From: CAWJLE01 sp963843645
GTDB lineage: Bacteria; Chloroflexota; Anaerolineae; DAOTYC01
Direction: 5' to 3'
Length of the DNA stretch: 64,000 nt
Assembly: GCA_963843645.1 (NCBI GenBank)
Contig: CAWJLE010000003.1
Coordinates: forward strand, 1,426,001-1,490,000
Shown: piece by piece, positions 27,583 through 35,955 of the stretch
Layout of the letters: the number at the start of each line of letters is the position of its first letter
Position numbering within the stretch: the first letter of the stretch is position 1
The notes under the pieces: model-generated
Database searches by the model: none
What the model was told of the DNA's origin: nothing
What the model saw: only the letters and a program-made list of their open reading frames with translations
Made by a program: the position numbers and the translations under genes

Positions 27583-28506
27583 ATGTTACCACGCGACCTG
27601 GTCCTTCAGGTACGTCACGCCAAAATCGACCCGCAGCGGTACGCCCTGACCCGGCGCGCTATCTGGATTGCGATCGCCGGCAACGTGCTCCTGGCGATTT
27701 GCAAAGGCTATGCGGCCTGGATCAGCGGCAGCAACGCGGTGCTGGCCGACGCGGCCAATTCCGCATCGGACGTCTTGTATACCGTTTTTCTGGCCGTCGG
27801 TCTGGCCATCTCCCAACAGCCCCCCGATCGTGATCATCCGCAAGGCCACGCCCGTTTCGAGCCGCTAGCCAGCCTGGTCGTAGGCGTCGCCATGAGCCTG
27901 ACCGGCTACGAGGTGATCCGCCACTCGATCAGCGCCTTGTCCGGCCCGCCGGAACCGATCATGCCCGGTTTGCCGACTGTGGTTTTGCTGGGCAGTGGCC
28001 TCATCAAGGGCATGATGTACTTGATGGTCCGTCGAATCGCCCGTCAGATGCATAGCCCCGCCATCGAAGCCACCGCCGCCGACAACCTGGCCGACGTTCT
28101 CACGTCCGCTGCAGCTTTGGCCGGCGTCTGGGGCTCCGACCTGGTATCCCCGCTGCTGGACCCCATCGGCGGGCTGATCGTCTCCACGTGGATCTTCAAG
28201 ACCGCGTACGGGGTCTTCAAGGAAAATATGGGCTACCTCACGGGCCGTGCTGCACCTCCTGAGATCATCGATGAGATCGTGCGTGAAGCCAGGGGCGTTC
28301 CCGGCGTCCAGGACGTCCACCAGGTCGTCGCGGACTACGTCGGTCCGCAGCTACGGGTAGATATGCACATCGACGTCGACGGCGCGCTGCCCTTCTCGCA
28401 AATCCACGCCATCAGCGATACCGTCACCGAGCGGGTCGAAAGCATCGAACAGGTCGACCTGGTGTTCATCCATGTGGAGCCCACGTCGCGCGTGGCGCAG
28501 AACTGA
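27583..28506 (+). CDS. Cation diffusion facilitator (CDF) metal exporter
   Basis: A proton-coupled divalent metal exporter with about six helices and a cytoplasmic domain (GVQDVHQV, HIDVDG). Metal-site motifs are DAANSASD in TM2 and ADNLADVLTS in TM5, with HPQGHARFE between. The TM2 site has Asn and Asp, and TM5 has two Asp. The HxxxD of zinc exporters is absent. This N/D-D/D set suggests manganese or iron, which is inference. I take ATG 27583, preceded by AAAGGAA eight bases upstream. An in-frame ATG at 27553 would add ten residues. Confidence 0.88.
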   Translation: MLPRDLVLQVRHAKIDPQRYALTRRAIWIAIAGNVLLAICKGYAAWISGSNAVLADAANSASDVLYTVFLAVGLAISQQPPDRDHPQGHARFEPLASLVVGVAMSLTGYEVIRHSISALSGPPEPIMPGLPTVVLLGSGLIKGMMYLMVRRIARQMHSPAIEATAADNLADVLTSAAALAGVWGSDLVSPLLDPIGGLIVSTWIFKTAYGVFKENMGYLTGRAAPPEIIDEIVREARGVPGVQDVHQVVADYVGPQLRVDMHIDVDGALPFSQIHAISDTVTERVESIEQVDLVFIHVEPTSRVAQN

Positions 28507-28545
28507 GGCTACCGCACGAAGCGTGCTGAATCGTGGAACGGCTTA

Positions 28546-28574
28546 TTGACAGAGACCGGGGTTGGTGTTATAAT
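28546..28574 (+). promoter_or_regulatory. Perfect sigma-70 promoter of the GntR-led operon
   Basis: TTGACA (28546-28551), exactly 17 bases, TATAAT (28569-28574). Transcription would start near 28581, leaving a 275-base untranslated leader. A promoter this strong is usually kept under repression. Confidence 0.85.
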
Positions 28575-28608
28575 CTGAAATGTCACACTTCTGAATCCAA
28601 AGTCCGTC

Positions 28609-28628
28609 TTTGATCATCTGTTATCAAA
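28609..28628 (+). promoter_or_regulatory. Candidate GntR operator TTTGAT-N8-ATCAAA
   Basis: A perfect 6-bp inverted repeat with an 8-base spacer starts about 30 bases past the predicted transcription start. FadR-group GntR repressors often bind short palindromes of this type near their own promoters. Nothing else stands out in 28629-28856. Confidence 0.4.
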
Positions 28629-28856
28629 CCCTTCGTTTTCGATTTCCAGGCAAAACTAGCAAACTCTTAAGGCCCTTGAGGCGGACCCCACTTCATCTTG
28701 GGGAACACTGACTTGTTTCGTCGTGGCGGGCGCGTTTTGGTTCTCGAGACCCTCCTTTTGGAGCGCGAGGGACTGCAAACAGGTGCCGGGACCGGGTGCG
28801 GCAAAAAGAGCCGCGCACTGCCAGCGCCAGACTGGAAGGGAGAATTACACAGAGCC

Positions 28857-29579
28857 GTGGAGCACGATCTCTTGCCAGCTTTGGAGCATCAGCACATCAA
28901 CGAGCAGACCTACGAGATCCTGCTCTCCAGGATTCTGTCCCAGCAGTTCGCTCCGGGGCAGAGGCTGCAGGTGGACGAAATCGCGGCGGCGCTGCGGGTG
29001 AGCCGCACCCCCGTGAAAGACGCCATCAATCGACTTGCGGTTGAGGGTTTGATCGTGGTCGTGCCCCGCAAGGGCACCTTCGTAGCGGACGTGACGCCGG
29101 AAGGATTGACCGACCTCTTCGACGTCCGCCTCATGATAGAGCTTCACGCCGCTGAACTGGCCATCGTTCGTGGAAGCGACGAGGACATTGCGGAGCTGGA
29201 GAGCCTCGTTTCTTCACTCGAAAAGTTTGTCGACGGCGACCGCTACATCGACTACAAAACCTACCTGAAGCTGGACAACGAATTCCACCTCAAGATGCTG
29301 CGCATGGCCGGCAATGCTCTGCTGCTTAAGCTGTACCGCGACATCAATCTTCACATCCAGGTCGTCAGAGCTTACCAGAAAGAGCCCAGCGTGGCGATCG
29401 AAGCAATCCAATCCCACCACGAGCACCAGGCCATTCTGGCGGCGCTCAAAGCCAGGGACGTCGCGGCAATGCGCGCCGCCGTGACGACGCACGTACAGAA
29501 CAGGGGTCAGCAGTTCATTAAAGCGCTGGAATCACGTAAGAATCGGGAACGAAGCACCACCAGGTCGCCGAACATTTGA
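28857..29579 (+). CDS. GntR-family transcriptional regulator, FCD (FadR) subfamily
   Basis: About 240 residues. The winged helix is RLQVDEIAAALRVSRTPVKD, then AINRLAVEGLI and RKGTFVADV. The C-terminal all-helical FCD effector domain has the metal-binding set expected for this subfamily (DNEFHLKM, SHHEHQAIL). I chose GTG 28857 (MEHDLLPAL), because FCD regulators start this close to the helix-turn-helix. A longer reading from 28698 would add an unlikely N-terminus. It leads a sugar ABC operon, so it most likely represses that operon and responds to its sugar or sugar acid. Confidence 0.85.
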   Translation: MEHDLLPALEHQHINEQTYEILLSRILSQQFAPGQRLQVDEIAAALRVSRTPVKDAINRLAVEGLIVVVPRKGTFVADVTPEGLTDLFDVRLMIELHAAELAIVRGSDEDIAELESLVSSLEKFVDGDRYIDYKTYLKLDNEFHLKMLRMAGNALLLKLYRDINLHIQVVRAYQKEPSVAIEAIQSHHEHQAILAALKARDVAAMRAAVTTHVQNRGQQFIKALESRKNRERSTTRSPNI

Positions 29580-29705
29580 CAGCGAGACCAACACGGTCTA
29601 TACTTTGCTGCAATTAATCTGATAAAACTGAACATGAATGACGCAACGCAGTCGCTGGTGACATTGGTTTGGTAGCCATGATTGCTGTCTAACCAAGGAG
29701 GTGCT

Positions 29706-31199
29706 GTGTCGGAGCAGATTATCCTTGAGATGCGCGGGATCAGTAAGTCCTTCCCAGGCGTTCGGGCGCTGGACAACGTCAGCTTGAGCGTCAGGAAAGG
29801 CGAAGTTCACGCCCTGGTCGGCGAGAACGGTGCGGGCAAATCCACGTTGATGAAGATTCTGTCCGGCGCCTACACCAAAGATCAAGGCGAAATCCTCCTC
29901 AAAGGGCAGAGCGTCGAGATTGGCGACCCCCTTCGTGCGCAGGCCCTTGGAATCAGTATCATCTATCAGGAGTTTACCCTCGCTCCACATCTGACAGCCG
30001 AAGCAAACATCTTCATCGCTCGTGAGCCACGTACGAAAATCCTGCCGTTCATCGACAAGCGGCGGATCCGCTCCGAGGCCCAGGCGCTCGTTCGAGAGCT
30101 TGGGGTGGACATCGACGTCTCGCGTCCTGTCCGAGAGCTCAGCGTATCCCAGCAACAAATTACCGAGATTGCCAAGGCGCTCTCCATGAACGCCGACATC
30201 ATCATCATGGACGAGCCGACCTCTGCACTACCCGAGGCGGAAGTCGCCACGTTGTTCAATGCTATCCGCCGCCTCAAGGAAAAGGGGATCACTTTCATCT
30301 ACATCGCCCATAACCTGGAAGAGGTCTTCCAGATATCAGACCGCATCTCGGTTCTGCGCGACGGCCACCTCATCGGGACTGAAGACAAGGCCAACCTGGA
30401 CACGGGCGACGTGATCCGCATGATGGTCGGACGGACGCTGGATGACCTGTTCCCCAAGCCGAACGTCCAGATCGGCGAGCCGTTGCTGGAGGTCAGGCAC
30501 CTCTCTACGTCGGCGAAGATCAAGGATGCGTCTTTCACCCTCAGGCGGGGCGAGATCCTGGGCATCGCCGGCCTGATGGGCTCAGGTCGCACCGAGCTGG
30601 TTCGCGCGGTCTTCGGCGCCGACCGGCGGAGCAGCGGAGAGCTTCGAGTGGAGGGTAAGGTAGTCGACATCCAGTCGCCTCTGGATGGGATCAGAGCCGG
30701 CATCGGCTTCGTGCCGGAAGACCGCAAGCAGCAAGGTTTGTTCCTGGGACTGACGATGCGGGTTAATGCCACTGTCGTCGTCGTGCCGTCTCTGACCCGC
30801 TTCGGCTTCATCCAAAGATCGAGAGAAAGCGTCCTGACCGAAGATAGCATCACCACGCTGCAAATCAAGACGGCGGGGCACGAACAGATCGTTCGGGACC
30901 TGAGCGGCGGCAACCAACAGAAGGTGGTGCTGGCCAAATGGCTGGCGGTCAGGCCCAAGATCCTGATTCTGGACGATCCGACACGAGGCATCGACGTGGG
31001 CGCTAAGGTCGCCATTCACTCTCTGATGGGTGAGTTTGCTAAAGAAGGCATCGGCATCATCCTGATATCGTCCGAACTGCCCGAAGTGCTGGGTATGAGC
31101 GACCGCATCCTCGTCATGGACGAGGGCAGAATCAGCGGCGAGTTCACCCGCGAAGAGGCAACTCAAGAGAAAATCATGGCGTGCGCCACGGGCCGCTAA
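29706..31199 (+). CDS. Sugar ABC transporter ATPase, RbsA/MglA type with two nucleotide-binding domains
   Basis: A 497-residue tandem ATPase of the carbohydrate uptake CUT2 class. Domain 1 has Walker A GENGAGKSTLMKIL, signature LSVSQQQITEIAKAL and IIMDEPTSAL. Domain 2 has the degenerate Walker A GLMGSGRTELVRA, signature LSGGNQQKVVLAKWL and LILDDPTRGIDVG, as is usual for RbsA. GTG 29706 is preceded by GGAGG. It works with the permease at 31366 and the binding protein at 34376. A truncated relative of domain 2 lies at 62646. Confidence 0.9.
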   Translation: MSEQIILEMRGISKSFPGVRALDNVSLSVRKGEVHALVGENGAGKSTLMKILSGAYTKDQGEILLKGQSVEIGDPLRAQALGISIIYQEFTLAPHLTAEANIFIAREPRTKILPFIDKRRIRSEAQALVRELGVDIDVSRPVRELSVSQQQITEIAKALSMNADIIIMDEPTSALPEAEVATLFNAIRRLKEKGITFIYIAHNLEEVFQISDRISVLRDGHLIGTEDKANLDTGDVIRMMVGRTLDDLFPKPNVQIGEPLLEVRHLSTSAKIKDASFTLRRGEILGIAGLMGSGRTELVRAVFGADRRSSGELRVEGKVVDIQSPLDGIRAGIGFVPEDRKQQGLFLGLTMRVNATVVVVPSLTRFGFIQRSRESVLTEDSITTLQIKTAGHEQIVRDLSGGNQQKVVLAKWLAVRPKILILDDPTRGIDVGAKVAIHSLMGEFAKEGIGIILISSELPEVLGMSDRILVMDEGRISGEFTREEATQEKIMACATGR

Positions 31200-31365
31200 C
31201 GGATCGATGGTAGCGCCGAAATCTGGCTTGCACTTTCGCGGTGACCTCCATCGGTGAACGACTTCAATCGTCATCCAGATGCCTCACCGATGGAACCGCC
31301 ACGACGCAGGACGTCACACCAGCCGGGATTGAACCAGACTACAGGCTTAAGGAGTACGAGAGCAA

Positions 31366-32358
31366 ATGACAGGAGAATCGAAACAGCTTGGCGCTGCGGC
31401 AAGATCCGGGGGAGGCCTGCTCCATTTCCTCGCATTTAAGGAAGCGGGCATCCTGGTGATCTTCATTCTTGCCTGTGTTGCCCTTTCCCTGGTCTCACCC
31501 TATTTCTTGACGGTCTTTAACCTGATGAACGTCCTCCGCCAGTTCTCGATGACGGCCATCATTTCTGTCGGCATGACGATGGTCATCGTCACCGGCGGCA
31601 TCGACCTGTCCGTGGGCTCCATCGTGGCGCTTAGCGGCTGCGTCTCGGCGTGGCTGCTGGTTGGTGGGTACCCGATTCCGGTAGCCATGCTGGTCGGCTT
31701 TCTGATCGGCCTCGGCCTCGGCATGGTTAACGGGCTGCTGGTGGTCGGCATTGGACTTCCTCCATTCATTGCCACGTTGGGCACCATGGGCATCGCCCGC
31801 GGCCTGGCCCTGGTGATCACCAGGGGCTATCCGATTCAGCCGTTGCCCGAAGCTTTCCTGTTCTGGGCTCAGGGGTATATCGGCCCAATACCCGTCCCGG
31901 TGCTCATCATGGCCGTCATCATGTTCCTGGGCCACGTGTTCTTGTCCCAGACGGCGACCGGCCGGTACATCTACTGCATCGGCAGCAACCCGATTGCCGC
32001 ACGGTTGTCCGGGATCAAGGTGAGCCGCATCCTTCTGCTGACCTATGCCGTGTCGGGCGCAGTGTCGGGCATCGCCGCACTCATTCTCATCTCGCGCTTG
32101 TTCTCAGCACAGGCTGACAACGGGACGGGCTGGGAGTTGGACGTGATCGCCGCGACGGTCATCGGAGGCACCAGCCTGGCCGGTGGCGAAGGCACCGTCT
32201 TCGGCAGCCTGATTGGCGCGGCCATGATGGGTGTCATTCGCAACGCTCTGGTCCTGCTTCGAGTGTCGGTCTATTGGCAGACGGTCGTCATCGGGGTGGT
32301 CATCGTTGCAGCCGTGTCCCTCGACGTGCTTCGACAGCGCCGACGCCAGCTGGCCTAG
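31366..32358 (+). CDS. Sugar ABC transporter permease, RbsC type
   Basis: A 330-residue inner-membrane permease with about ten helices. CUT2 signatures include GMTMVIVTGGIDLSVGSIVA near the N-terminus, GLPPFIATLGTMGIARGLAL, and GGTSLAGGEGTVFGSLIGA near the C-terminus. The 5' side has AAGGAG about 12 bases before the ATG. The position behind the ATPase gene, with 166 bases between, and the shared strand make it part of one operon. Confidence 0.9.
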   Translation: MTGESKQLGAAARSGGGLLHFLAFKEAGILVIFILACVALSLVSPYFLTVFNLMNVLRQFSMTAIISVGMTMVIVTGGIDLSVGSIVALSGCVSAWLLVGGYPIPVAMLVGFLIGLGLGMVNGLLVVGIGLPPFIATLGTMGIARGLALVITRGYPIQPLPEAFLFWAQGYIGPIPVPVLIMAVIMFLGHVFLSQTATGRYIYCIGSNPIAARLSGIKVSRILLLTYAVSGAVSGIAALILISRLFSAQADNGTGWELDVIAATVIGGTSLAGGEGTVFGSLIGAAMMGVIRNALVLLRVSVYWQTVVIGVVIVAAVSLDVLRQRRRQLA

Positions 32359-32414
32359 GAAAGACGGCCCCAGGTCACTGCGATGCAGCACAGAAACAGG
32401 GAGGTTAGTCAGAC

Positions 32415-33059
32415 ATGAGAACGAGAAAGCACTTTGTGGCAGTGTATTTGCTGGTCCTGGTGATGGTCGCAGCGGTTGGGTTGGCGGCATGCGACGAAGG
32501 CGGCCCGCCTTCTGGGCTTTCGCAGAACGCTCCCGCATCGAAGAATTCGCCCACACCCGAGAACACTCCGGTGCCAGGCGCTCCTCCGACGGCAACCAGC
32601 TCGAGCGCGGTACAGAAAGACATCGATCCGAACTCCATTGCAACCCGGCTCCCGCTGCAGGTAGATGCGACAGCAATTATTAAACAGGGAGAGGCCGCAG
32701 AAATCTGTGGTATCAACATCCGGGTAAATAGCCTGATCCGCCAGAAGAGCAAGGGCACGGGGGGACGAAAGGACCTGATGGTCGCGTCCATAGGCCTGGA
32801 GAACAAGGCCGACAAGCCCGTGGCCATCATTCCGTACGACTTCTACCTGAGCGATTCGGCTGGAAAAGTCATCGAGGTGTCTTACGGCGGCGAGGTCGCG
32901 ACGCCATTGGAAGGCGGACAGCTCGAACCCGCGAAAAACATGGGCGGCGAAGTAGCCTACGACGTCACGGCCGACCAAAAGGACTTCAAGCTGCTTTGGA
33001 TGCCCGGCTGGTGTGCGGACAAGGCTGTCGTTCAGATTCAGGAGACCTCGGCGGAGTAA
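32415..33059 (+). CDS. Lipoprotein with DUF4352-like domain
   Basis: A 214-residue lipoprotein. The signal peptide ends in the lipobox GLAAC. A Pro/Thr/Ser-rich linker (about residues 30-65) leads to a small immunoglobulin-like domain of the DUF4352/telomeric-repeat-binding-like type. It is recognised by LMVASIGLENKADKPVAIIP, then YDFYLSDSAGKVIE and PAKNMGGEVAYDV. Its position inside a sugar ABC operon is unusual. It might be an accessory surface protein for sugar capture, but that is inference. Two cysteines (EICGIN and GWCAD) could form a disulfide. Confidence 0.8.
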   Translation: MRTRKHFVAVYLLVLVMVAAVGLAACDEGGPPSGLSQNAPASKNSPTPENTPVPGAPPTATSSSAVQKDIDPNSIATRLPLQVDATAIIKQGEAAEICGINIRVNSLIRQKSKGTGGRKDLMVASIGLENKADKPVAIIPYDFYLSDSAGKVIEVSYGGEVATPLEGGQLEPAKNMGGEVAYDVTADQKDFKLLWMPGWCADKAVVQIQETSAE

Positions 33060-33132
33060 CCGGGTGGCTTCTGTTCGGCACCCCTGAAAGGATTTACCAC
33101 AACTCTCACAAAGACGCGGAGAAAGCGCAACG

Positions 33133-34158
33133 ATGCCAGACACAATGCAAGCAGCTGTATTCATGGGCAACGGCAAGTTGGAGCTGCAGGCTCGTCCTAT
33201 CCCCTCGATCCAGAAACGAGACGATGTCTTGCTGCGGGTGAAAGCAGCGAGCATCTGCGGCAGTGACATCCAGATTCTCAACGTGCCGCCTGGCCACCCG
33301 GCCACCGTGGGTGCCATTCTGGGGCACGAGTACGTCGGTGAAGTGCTGGAGGCAGGCGCTGACGTGCATCACGTTCAGCCCGGCGACCACGTGATCCCAT
33401 CCCCTGACCTCCGGTGCGGCTATTGTTTCTACTGTCAGCGCGGCTTGACCCACATGTGCGAGAACCGCACGACCCTCGGCATCTACCTCGACGGCGGATT
33501 CGCGCCGTACAACGTGGCCCCGTCGCGCGCCCTGTTCAAAGTCTCGAAGAGCGTGCCGGTCGACGTCGCAGCCATCGGCGAGCCGCTGATGTGCGCGCTG
33601 AGCGGCATCAGCCAGCTGGGAGTCCGGCCGGGTGACGCGGTGGTCGTGCTGGGAGCCGGTCCGCTAGGTCTCTTGTTCGCCCTGCTGGCGCGCATGTCCG
33701 GAGCCGGCAAAGTAATCGTTTCCGAGCCGGCCGAAGGACGCAGGCAGCGAGCGGCCGCGCTGGGCGTCGATCTCGTTGTCAATCCCAAAGAGCAGAACCT
33801 CAAGGAAGCCGTCCTCGGTGTGACGCCGCGCGGCGCCGACATCGTTATCGACGCTGTGGGAGCGCTCTTCGGCCAGGCCGTCGAAATCAGCCGGCGCGCC
33901 GCCAAGATTCTGCTGTTCGGCGTGAACATGCGCGCGGAGACGACGCTGCGACAGTTCGATCTGATCGATCATCAGCTTACCGTATTCACGTCCTATATCT
34001 TCCCGAACGAAATGTTCCCAACCATGATCAGCGTTCTGGAATCCGGCACGCTGCCCCTCGAGCAACTGATCACGCATCGCCTGCCACTCGATCAGATTCA
34101 CGAGGGTGTCCGCCTGTCGCGCAGCGGAGAAGCGGTGAAAGTGATCATTCATCCCTGA
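33133..34158 (+). CDS. Zinc-dependent alcohol/polyol dehydrogenase (MDR family), first of two
   Basis: A 341-residue medium-chain dehydrogenase, similar to sorbitol and threonine dehydrogenases. The catalytic zinc region is ASICGSDIQ and GHEYVGEV. The structural zinc loop has four Cys in CGYCFYCQRGLTHMC. The NAD(P) Rossmann motif is VVVLGAGPLGLLFALLA. In an ABC sugar operon under a GntR regulator the most likely substrate is a polyol or sugar acid, giving a keto-sugar. It starts 73 bases after the lipoprotein gene. Confidence 0.88.
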   Translation: MPDTMQAAVFMGNGKLELQARPIPSIQKRDDVLLRVKAASICGSDIQILNVPPGHPATVGAILGHEYVGEVLEAGADVHHVQPGDHVIPSPDLRCGYCFYCQRGLTHMCENRTTLGIYLDGGFAPYNVAPSRALFKVSKSVPVDVAAIGEPLMCALSGISQLGVRPGDAVVVLGAGPLGLLFALLARMSGAGKVIVSEPAEGRRQRAAALGVDLVVNPKEQNLKEAVLGVTPRGADIVIDAVGALFGQAVEISRRAAKILLFGVNMRAETTLRQFDLIDHQLTVFTSYIFPNEMFPTMISVLESGTLPLEQLITHRLPLDQIHEGVRLSRSGEAVKVIIHP

Positions 34159-34375
34159 GACGGCTCTCATCCGAGATCTCAGACGACTCAACGTGAACCG
34201 ATTCGCCACGGCCTCGATCATCCTTCAACGTCTTGCCGAGGCATAATAGCTGCGTCGAAAGGGGAATGAGCGGGGTCGAATTGGGGACGCAAATCGCATT
34301 GGGGGTGACCGCCCTGAGCAGCCGGGATCGACGTTATCTCAGAGGGTTCAACGACTGCGAATCGAGGAGGAAGCT

Positions 34376-35497
34376 GTGAAGAACATGCAAAGATTGTTCG
34401 GAGTGCTGGTCGTCCTGGCCATGCTGGCCACCGTAGTCGCACCGGCCGCCGCACAGGCGCCGACGGTCACCGCGGATGATCTCGAAGCCGCCCTCAGTCA
34501 GATCGATGCGATCGTCGCACCGCTGGCGGCCAAGGATTCCAATGTCGACGCCAAGGCAATCGCGTCGGCGATCAAGTCCAACCTTTACAAGTCCTTCAAT
34601 GTCATGCAGAAGTGGCGCGCGGCGGGCAAGGATCCGAAGGACATGACGATTCTGGTCGTCCCGAAGTCGGTCGGCCACCCGTACTGGGCCGATGTGGAGA
34701 AGGGCGTCAACAAGGCCGGTGAAGAGATCGGCTGCAAGGCGATCTTCAGCGGTCCGACCCAGGCCGACACGAACCAGCAGATCAGCCTGATCGAAGACTA
34801 CATGGCAACCGGTGTGGACGGGCTGGCAATCTCCGCGAACGATCCAACCGCTTTGATCCCGCTCATCCGCAATTCTCTGGACGCGGGCATTCCGACCATC
34901 ATGTTCGATGCCGACTCGCCGAACAGCGATCGCCTGATGTACATCGGCACGGACAATATCGTAGGCGGCAAGATGCTGGGCGACGAAGTGGTCAAGCGCC
35001 TGAACGGCGAAGGCAAGGTCCAGTTGATCACCGCCGGCCTCGCCGCGCTGAACCTGAACCAGCGCATGGACGGCATGCGTGAAGCGGCCAAGGGAACCAA
35101 GATCGAACTGCTCGGGCCTGAGGCTCACAACGAAAACCTGGACGTGGCTTACAACATCGTAGAGAACGTCGTCACCGCTCACCCCGACCTGAAGGCCATC
35201 TACATGACCAGCGGTGTGCACGTGGCGGCCAAGGCTCTGAAAGACATGGGCAAGCAGCCCGGCGAGATCATGCTCTTCGGCTTTGACGTCTTCGATCCGC
35301 AGCCGCAGTTGATTCGGGAAGGCTGGATCACCGCCGTCGTCAGCCAGCGGCCCATGCTGATGGGCGACCTGTCGGTCAAGTGGCTGGTCGACCTCAACCT
35401 CGGCAGGAAGACGCCCCCTGAGTCCGGTATCCTGGACACCGGGACGATCCTGGTGACGAAGGACAACCTGGACGAGTACCTGACCGCCCCGCATTGA
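34376..35497 (+). CDS. Sugar ABC transporter periplasmic-type binding protein, RbsB-like
   Basis: A 373-residue substrate-binding protein of cluster PBP1/LacI type. The signal peptide MKNMQRLFGVLVVLAMLATV ends near APAAAQA. About 60 residues of helical extension precede the fold, which starts at DMTILVVPKSVGHPYWADVE. The fold continues with GVDGLAISANDPTALIPLI, PTIMFDADSPNSDRLMYIGT and IMLFGFDVFDPQPQLIREG. GTG 34376 follows GAGGAGG with a 5-base spacer. It is the last protein gene before the hairpins and tRNA, an unusual position, since binding proteins normally come first. Confidence 0.9.
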   Translation: MKNMQRLFGVLVVLAMLATVVAPAAAQAPTVTADDLEAALSQIDAIVAPLAAKDSNVDAKAIASAIKSNLYKSFNVMQKWRAAGKDPKDMTILVVPKSVGHPYWADVEKGVNKAGEEIGCKAIFSGPTQADTNQQISLIEDYMATGVDGLAISANDPTALIPLIRNSLDAGIPTIMFDADSPNSDRLMYIGTDNIVGGKMLGDEVVKRLNGEGKVQLITAGLAALNLNQRMDGMREAAKGTKIELLGPEAHNENLDVAYNIVENVVTAHPDLKAIYMTSGVHVAAKALKDMGKQPGEIMLFGFDVFDPQPQLIREGWITAVVSQRPMLMGDLSVKWLVDLNLGRKTPPESGILDTGTILVTKDNLDEYLTAPH

Positions 35498-35552
35498 TGC
35501 TGTGCTCTGACTCAACGTGGGCACAGAGGCTTGCGGCAAGGGCAAGCTCCAC

Positions 35553-35583
35553 GCCTCCCACGAGGGTTGTCCTCGTGGGAGGC
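35553..35583 (+). terminator. Perfect 13-bp hairpin after the ABC binding protein gene
   Basis: GCCTCCCACGAGG (35553-35565), loop GTTGT, CCTCGTGGGAGGC (35571-35583). No T-run follows, but a stem this stable 56 bases past the stop is a likely transcript end or 3' RNA stabiliser. Confidence 0.6.
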
Positions 35584-35586
35584 ACA

Positions 35587-35617
35587 GACTTCCGAAGTCG
35601 TCGAGACTTCGGAAGTC
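35587..35617. repeat. ACTTCCGAAGT palindrome, copy 3 (perfect)
   Basis: GACTTCCGAAGTC (35587-35599), loop GTCGA, GACTTCGGAAGTC (35605-35617). All 13 pairs match. Same family as 1061-1091 and 15373-15403. Confidence 0.75.
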
Positions 35618-35636
35618 CGTCTGAGGCGAGCGCCGC

Positions 35637-35665
35637 TTGCGGAATTGCCCAGTCGATAGTATAAT
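35637..35665 (+). promoter_or_regulatory. Promoter of tRNA-Leu
   Basis: TTGCGG (35637-35642), 17 bases, TATAAT (35660-35665), ending 11 bases before the mature tRNA. The tRNA thus has its own transcription start rather than relying on the operon. Confidence 0.65.
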
Positions 35666-35676
35666 TTCGAACGAAC

Positions 35677-35758
35677 GGGGAAGTGTCGGAATTGGCAGAC
35701 GAGCGTGACTTAGGATCACGTGGAGAAATCCGTGAGAGTTCAAATCTCTCCTTCCCCA
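35677..35758 (+). tRNA. tRNA-Leu (anticodon UAG)
   Basis: The acceptor arms are GGGGAAG and CTTCCCC (7 bp) with discriminator A at 35758. The anticodon arm is CGTGA-CTTAGGA-TCACG, so the anticodon is TAG, reading CUA/CUN leucine codons. A long variable arm (TGGAGAAATCC) and T arm GAGAG-TTCAAAT-CTCTC fit a class II tRNA. CCA is not encoded. It has its own promoter. No attachment site or integrase is visible next to it. The following 197 bases up to 35956 show nothing else. Confidence 0.95.
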
Positions 35759-35955
35759 CTGCCTCCAGAGTGTGTCGAAGTCTTCTCAAGCGGTTTCAGC
35801 CCCGGTTCTGCCGCCGGCAGGCCGCGTTGGCAGCGAGTAGTCTCCCTGTTGCGTCTGTACTCAGCGGGGTTGTCTGCACTTATGGTTGTGAAACATGGAT
35901 TCACATAGCGAAACGCTGCTGCATTCACCAATCGAGTTAGAGAAAGGAGTCACTG

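Noticed and set aside
35677..35955. Integrative element at tRNA-Leu
   Set aside because: No integrase, no repeat of the tRNA 3' end, and the flanking genes look like one metabolic cluster.
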